Shown here one piece after another: positions 63,727 to 64,000 of a stretch of DNA of 64,000 bases. A program made the translations under genes and the position numbers. Within the stretch, counting starts at the first letter, position 1. Every line of letters begins with the position of its first letter. Under the pieces are notes generated by a model that saw only the letters and a list, made by a program, of their open reading frames with translations, did no database searches and was not told the origin of the DNA. This stretch comes from Acetobacterium tundrae (GTDB taxonomy: Bacteria; Bacillota; Clostridia; Eubacteriales; Eubacteriaceae): assembly GCF_008086615.1 (NCBI RefSeq), contig NZ_RXYB01000008.1, positions 90,453 through 154,452 on the forward strand. Reading direction: 5' to 3'.

Positions 63727-64000
63727 GTGCCAGATGTTACACATGAAAATATAGCTGATATTTTTGGATCTAAAGTTTTTAATTCAGGTGTCATGCGAAA
63801 ACGCCTGCCAAAGCACATTTACGCTTCTCTTCTTAAAACAATGAAAGAAGATCTACCGCTGGAAAAAAATGTCGCTGAAGTTGTCGCCAACGCCATGAAA
63901 GATTGGGCCCTGGAATTGGGTGCCACCCATTTTACCCATTGGTTCCAGCCAATGACCGGCATCACAGCTGAAAAACATGATGCCTTTATCAACCCCACCG
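63727..64000 (+). CDS. glnN: type III glutamine synthetase, N-terminal fragment
   Basis: The first 91 codons of a large GSIII enzyme, which makes glutamine from glutamate, ammonia and ATP. The start is GTG with AGGAGG nine bases upstream. The visible part, with IADIFGSKVFNSGVMRKRLP and LGATHFTHWFQPMTGITAEK, is diagnostic of GSIII rather than GlnA. The gene runs off the right edge. Its leader suggests ANTAR-type antitermination. Confidence 0.93.
   Translation, partial: MPDVTHENIADIFGSKVFNSGVMRKRLPKHIYASLLKTMKEDLPLEKNVAEVVANAMKDWALELGATHFTHWFQPMTGITAEKHDAFINPT

Overview
The window looks like chromosomal DNA of an anaerobic, low-to-moderate GC Gram-positive acetogen of the Eubacteriaceae, most like Acetobacterium. 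The main evidence is an F-type ATP synthase operon with Na+-type c subunits encoded by two adjacent genes with identical protein products. Supporting evidence is Firmicute-style wall-polymer genes, a clostridial-type type IV pilus locus with a c-di-GMP-I riboswitch, and a type III glutamine synthetase. The genus is inferred from gene content, not from rRNA. Almost every gene is on the minus strand. The two exceptions are a LytR-CpsA-Psr protein (24698-26272) and the glutamine synthetase that runs off the right end (63727).

Region 1 (1-30900) makes and maintains the cell surface. It holds three predicted GT-C-like membrane proteins (DUF6056-, DUF7657- and DUF2142-like), galE, several GT2 glycosyltransferases, a lipid-linked sugar synthase with a small flippase-like protein and a DUF2304 protein, and an undecaprenyl-phosphate sugar-phosphotransferase. 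Next come two modular wall hydrolases that share GBS_Bsp-like repeats, a two-domain glycosyltransferase with a Wzm/Wzt-type ABC exporter, the dTDP-rhamnose genes rfbDACB, an LCP wall-polymer ligase, and the UDP-glucose genes pgcA, galU and a UDP-glucose dehydrogenase homologue. These genes supply dTDP-rhamnose, UDP-glucose and UDP-galactose, assemble a glycan on undecaprenyl phosphate, export it and attach it to peptidoglycan. The dehydrogenase homologue has Asp where the catalytic Cys is expected, so its product is uncertain.

Region 2 (31000-42500) holds the Na+ F1Fo-ATP synthase operon (atpZ-like, atpI, atpB, two atpE, atpF, H, A, G, D, C), preceded by rpiB, tsaC and pncB and then an isolated arsD. 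No V-type-like large c subunit gene is present in the operon.

Region 3 (42600-57000) is a full type IV pilus locus: pilB, pilT, the major pilin, a prepilin peptidase, pilC, a pilM-pilN fusion, a pilO-like gene and three pilin-like minor subunits. It appears to be under layered cyclic-di-GMP control. The pilin leader carries a c-di-GMP-I riboswitch with its own promoter and terminator, PilB has an N-terminal MshEN-type domain, and the first gene of the block encodes a membrane sensor with a degenerate GGDEF and an intact EAL domain.

Region 4 (57000-64000) has carB, carA and purA, a small acidic protein, and the start of glnN. The glnN leader contains a terminator that overlaps an ANTAR-type hexaloop hairpin. 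A palindromic REP/REPIN-like element of about 77 bp occurs as a four-copy 128-bp tandem array (26353-26812) and as single copies near 28600 and 57200. I saw no rRNA, tRNA, CRISPR array, transposase or prophage genes.
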